Part shown: positions 62,785 through 64,000 of the stretch, piece by piece
Position numbering within the stretch: position 1 is the first letter of the stretch
Layout of the letters: each line of letters begins with the position of its first letter
NCBI RefSeq assembly: GCF_008017415.1
Contig: NZ_VRSV01000001.1
Location: 372,001 to 436,000 of the forward strand
Length of the DNA stretch: 64,000 nucleotides
Source: Microbacterium hatanonis
Lineage (GTDB): Bacteria; Actinomycetota; Actinomycetes; Actinomycetales; Microbacteriaceae
Direction of reading: 5' to 3'
The notes under the pieces: generated by a model
Seen by the model: the letters and a program-made list of their open reading frames with translations, nothing else
Told to the model about the DNA's origin: nothing
Databases searched by the model: none
Made by a program: the position numbers and the translations under genes

Positions 62785-63141
62785 GTGGGACGACTGACAT
62801 ACAACAACGACGCGAAGTCCAGCTACGACATCCCCGACGAGATCCTGTTGCCGCTGCGCATCGTGGTGGCCACCAAGCTCCGACGGTCCGAATCGTTCAT
62901 GCTCTCCGTGGGGCTCGAAGGAACCGGGGGCTACCGCAGCCTGTGGATCGCGCCGTCGGTGCCGCTCGTGATCCAGGTGTACGCGGCACGCCTCGACAAG
63001 ATCGACCGCGAGGTGCTCGACAAGATGCTCGACGAGGCATACAGCCCCAACGGGTTGGACCTCAGAGGTTTCGTCGGGTTAGTGCATGGAGCCGGTCGGC
63101 GCAACGGCGGGTCGGGAGCGGACGGCCTCGTCCACGCTTGA
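62785..63141 (+). CDS. DUF7882-family small protein
   Basis: A 118-aa protein starting VGRLTYNNDAKSSYDIPDE, with HLRIVV-like PLRIVVATKLRRSESFMLSV and SLWIAPSVPLVIQVY. This pattern (GRLxYN...DxxxxxLxxVVxxKLRRxExF) is a Microbacteriaceae-type family often labelled as ligase-like; no ligase motif is present. GTG 62785 follows TAGCAT by seven bases. Confidence 0.75.
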   Translation: MGRLTYNNDAKSSYDIPDEILLPLRIVVATKLRRSESFMLSVGLEGTGGYRSLWIAPSVPLVIQVYAARLDKIDREVLDKMLDEAYSPNGLDLRGFVGLVHGAGRRNGGSGADGLVHA

Positions 63142-63144
63142 GGG

Positions 63145-63510
63145 ATGCGCTGCATCACCTATGCCGGAGAAACCGTCCTCACCACCGATGACGTGGCCCA
63201 GGCCCTCGTCACACTGACCGCCGCCGTCGCGAACGACGGCCAGGCCGAAGCGGTCCGGATCCCGATCGTGATCGAAGACACCGGAGAGCACAGCGAAGCC
63301 GAGCTCGTCATCGGGGTGGGCAACGACGTGCTGTCGGCGCCGACCGACTGGGACGGCGAGGCGCCCGACTTCTCCGACGCCGCGGTTCGCCTGCGAGCTC
63401 ACCGCAGCTTCCCTCGCCGGGCCGACAGCGCCGACGAGACGCAGGCCGGAGACCAGCACGTCTCCGACGCCCACTGGGACATCGAATTCGACGGGTTCCG
63501 CACGTCGTGA
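63145..63510 (+). CDS. Hypothetical protein (121 aa)
   Basis: Small acidic protein, three bases after the DUF7882 gene and probably co-translated (GAGGG just before ATG 63145). It has TYAGETVLTTDDVAQALVTL, RIPIVIEDTGEHSEAELVIG and a C-terminal HVSDAHWDIEFDGF. No membrane segment or known motif. Its pairing with the DUF7882 gene may be functional. Confidence 0.65.
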   Translation: MRCITYAGETVLTTDDVAQALVTLTAAVANDGQAEAVRIPIVIEDTGEHSEAELVIGVGNDVLSAPTDWDGEAPDFSDAAVRLRAHRSFPRRADSADETQAGDQHVSDAHWDIEFDGFRTS

Positions 63511-63546
63511 GCGCGTGACCCGAGCGAGGCGCCCTGCGCCGACGGG

Positions 63547-64000
63547 TCAGCGCTCCGGGGTGCGGAGCACGCTCACGGCTGAACCACGCCGAGATGCGCG
63601 AGGGAAGCCGAGCAGCGTGACGATGCCCGCACTCAGCAGTGCCGTTGCCATCCACACGGGCGCGGTGTCGACGACGCCGCCCGATTCGGCGAGCCGAGCG
63701 GGGTCGGTCGAAGGGCCCGCCTCGACCGCCGGTGCCGGCGTGGGGACGGCCGTGGAGTCGGGCGGCGACGGCTCGGGGTCGGTGAGCGCGCGCGGCGGGA
63801 CGATGAAGGAGGTGACGTTCGTCGGCGAGGCGCACTGCGCCGTCAGCACCACCGAGCCCTCATCGCCTTCGGGGGCCTCCTCGCGGAGCCAGACCGCGAC
63901 GGCTTCTGCCCACGGGATGCTCGCCTGTCCGGTTTCGTCGGTGGCCACAGTCGCCGTGAATATGGGAGTGGTCACGACGGGGCCGTCGGGGTCGGCCGAG
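63547..64000 (-). CDS. Surface protein, C-terminal part (runs off the right edge)
   Basis: The frame is open to the window edge, so the start lies outside. The visible 150 residues contain a beta-rich segment (TPIFTATVATDETGQASIPW, WLREEAPEGDEGSVVLTAQC), a Pro/Ala-rich linker (PEPSPPDSTAVPTPAPAVE), one transmembrane helix (APVWMATALLSAGIVTLLGF) and a basic tail (PRASRRG). This is a type I membrane-anchored surface protein without an LPxTG motif. Confidence 0.75.
   Translation of the reverse strand, partial: SADPDGPVVTTPIFTATVATDETGQASIPWAEAVAVWLREEAPEGDEGSVVLTAQCASPTNVTSFIVPPRALTDPEPSPPDSTAVPTPAPAVEAGPSTDPARLAESGGVVDTAPVWMATALLSAGIVTLLGFPRASRRGSAVSVLRTPER

Overview
The window is a chromosomal segment of a high-GC actinobacterium. 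The best fit is the Microbacteriaceae (Microbacterium-like). The reasons are strong G/C third-position bias, many GTG starts, many apparently leaderless genes (a TAnnnT -10 hexamer followed by 6-7 bases and then ATG/GTG), a fused ispDF gene, a DUF7882-type protein, and local gene orders shared with Mycobacterium tuberculosis (acs/tad/topA/holB; ppk-mutT1; glnR-pst-phoU-ygfZ-pabC-nitrobindin; gpm-senX3-regX3; lpqE-carD-ispD-ispF-cysS-rlmB). No species name can be supported from the sequence alone.

Layout. 0-1.2 kb: 3' part of acs (minus) and an intergenic hairpin/ncRNA candidate. 1.2-4.1 kb: compact tad/Flp-type pilus operon. 4.2-10.4 kb: topA-tmk-holB-secreted hydrolase, overlapping by 4 bases at three junctions. 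10.4-14.9 kb: tRNA-Thr(CGT), MMPL exporter with a palindromic promoter, pncA, MOSC protein. 15.0-16.7 kb: secreted PstS-like protein. 16.8-20.9 kb: accessory, decayed island (hypotheticals, a TPR-like fragment, a lipoprotein, an integrase C-terminal fragment) next to tRNA-Lys(TTT). 21.3-23.6 kb: fasciclin lipoprotein divergent from sigK-rskA. 23.7-26.5 kb: conserved hypothetical, a structured RNA candidate, pabC-like gene, and a DUF559 nuclease-like gene bracketed by two copies of an ~83-bp palindromic repeat. 26.5-30.7 kb: pstSCAB with a PHO box. 30.8-38.9 kb: the most unusual block, a Pls-type single-module NRPS (poly-amino-acid synthetase architecture), an M1 aminopeptidase, two putative metal-related membrane proteins and a phosphopantetheinyl transferase. 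38.9-46.1 kb: mutT1-like, ppk, glnR, small membrane proteins, nitrobindin, ygfZ, FUSC. 46.1-51.1 kb: methyltransferase, gpmA, phoU, senX3-regX3, lipoprotein. 51.2-57.6 kb: carD, ispDF, GNAT, EamA, cysS, rlmB, SDR. 57.6-61.4 kb: DUF4032 kinase-like protein, msmX/ugpC ATPase, thioredoxin-fold membrane protein without a CxxC. 61.4-64 kb: tRNA-Thr(TGT) with its 3' half tandemly repeated three times, zinc-ribbon metallopeptidase, DUF7882 protein, hypotheticals.

How the genes fit together. Phosphate homeostasis dominates the housekeeping part: PstSCAB uptake, the PhoU modulator, the SenX3-RegX3 sensor pair, polyphosphate kinase and the nitrogen regulator GlnR lie within about 24 kb. The NRPS block is self-consistent as a poly-cationic peptide module: a synthetase with one carrier domain, a peptidase that could trim product, and a PPTase that could activate the carrier domain. 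sigK-rskA-fasciclin mirrors the mycobacterial SigK/RskA/MPT70-83 arrangement.
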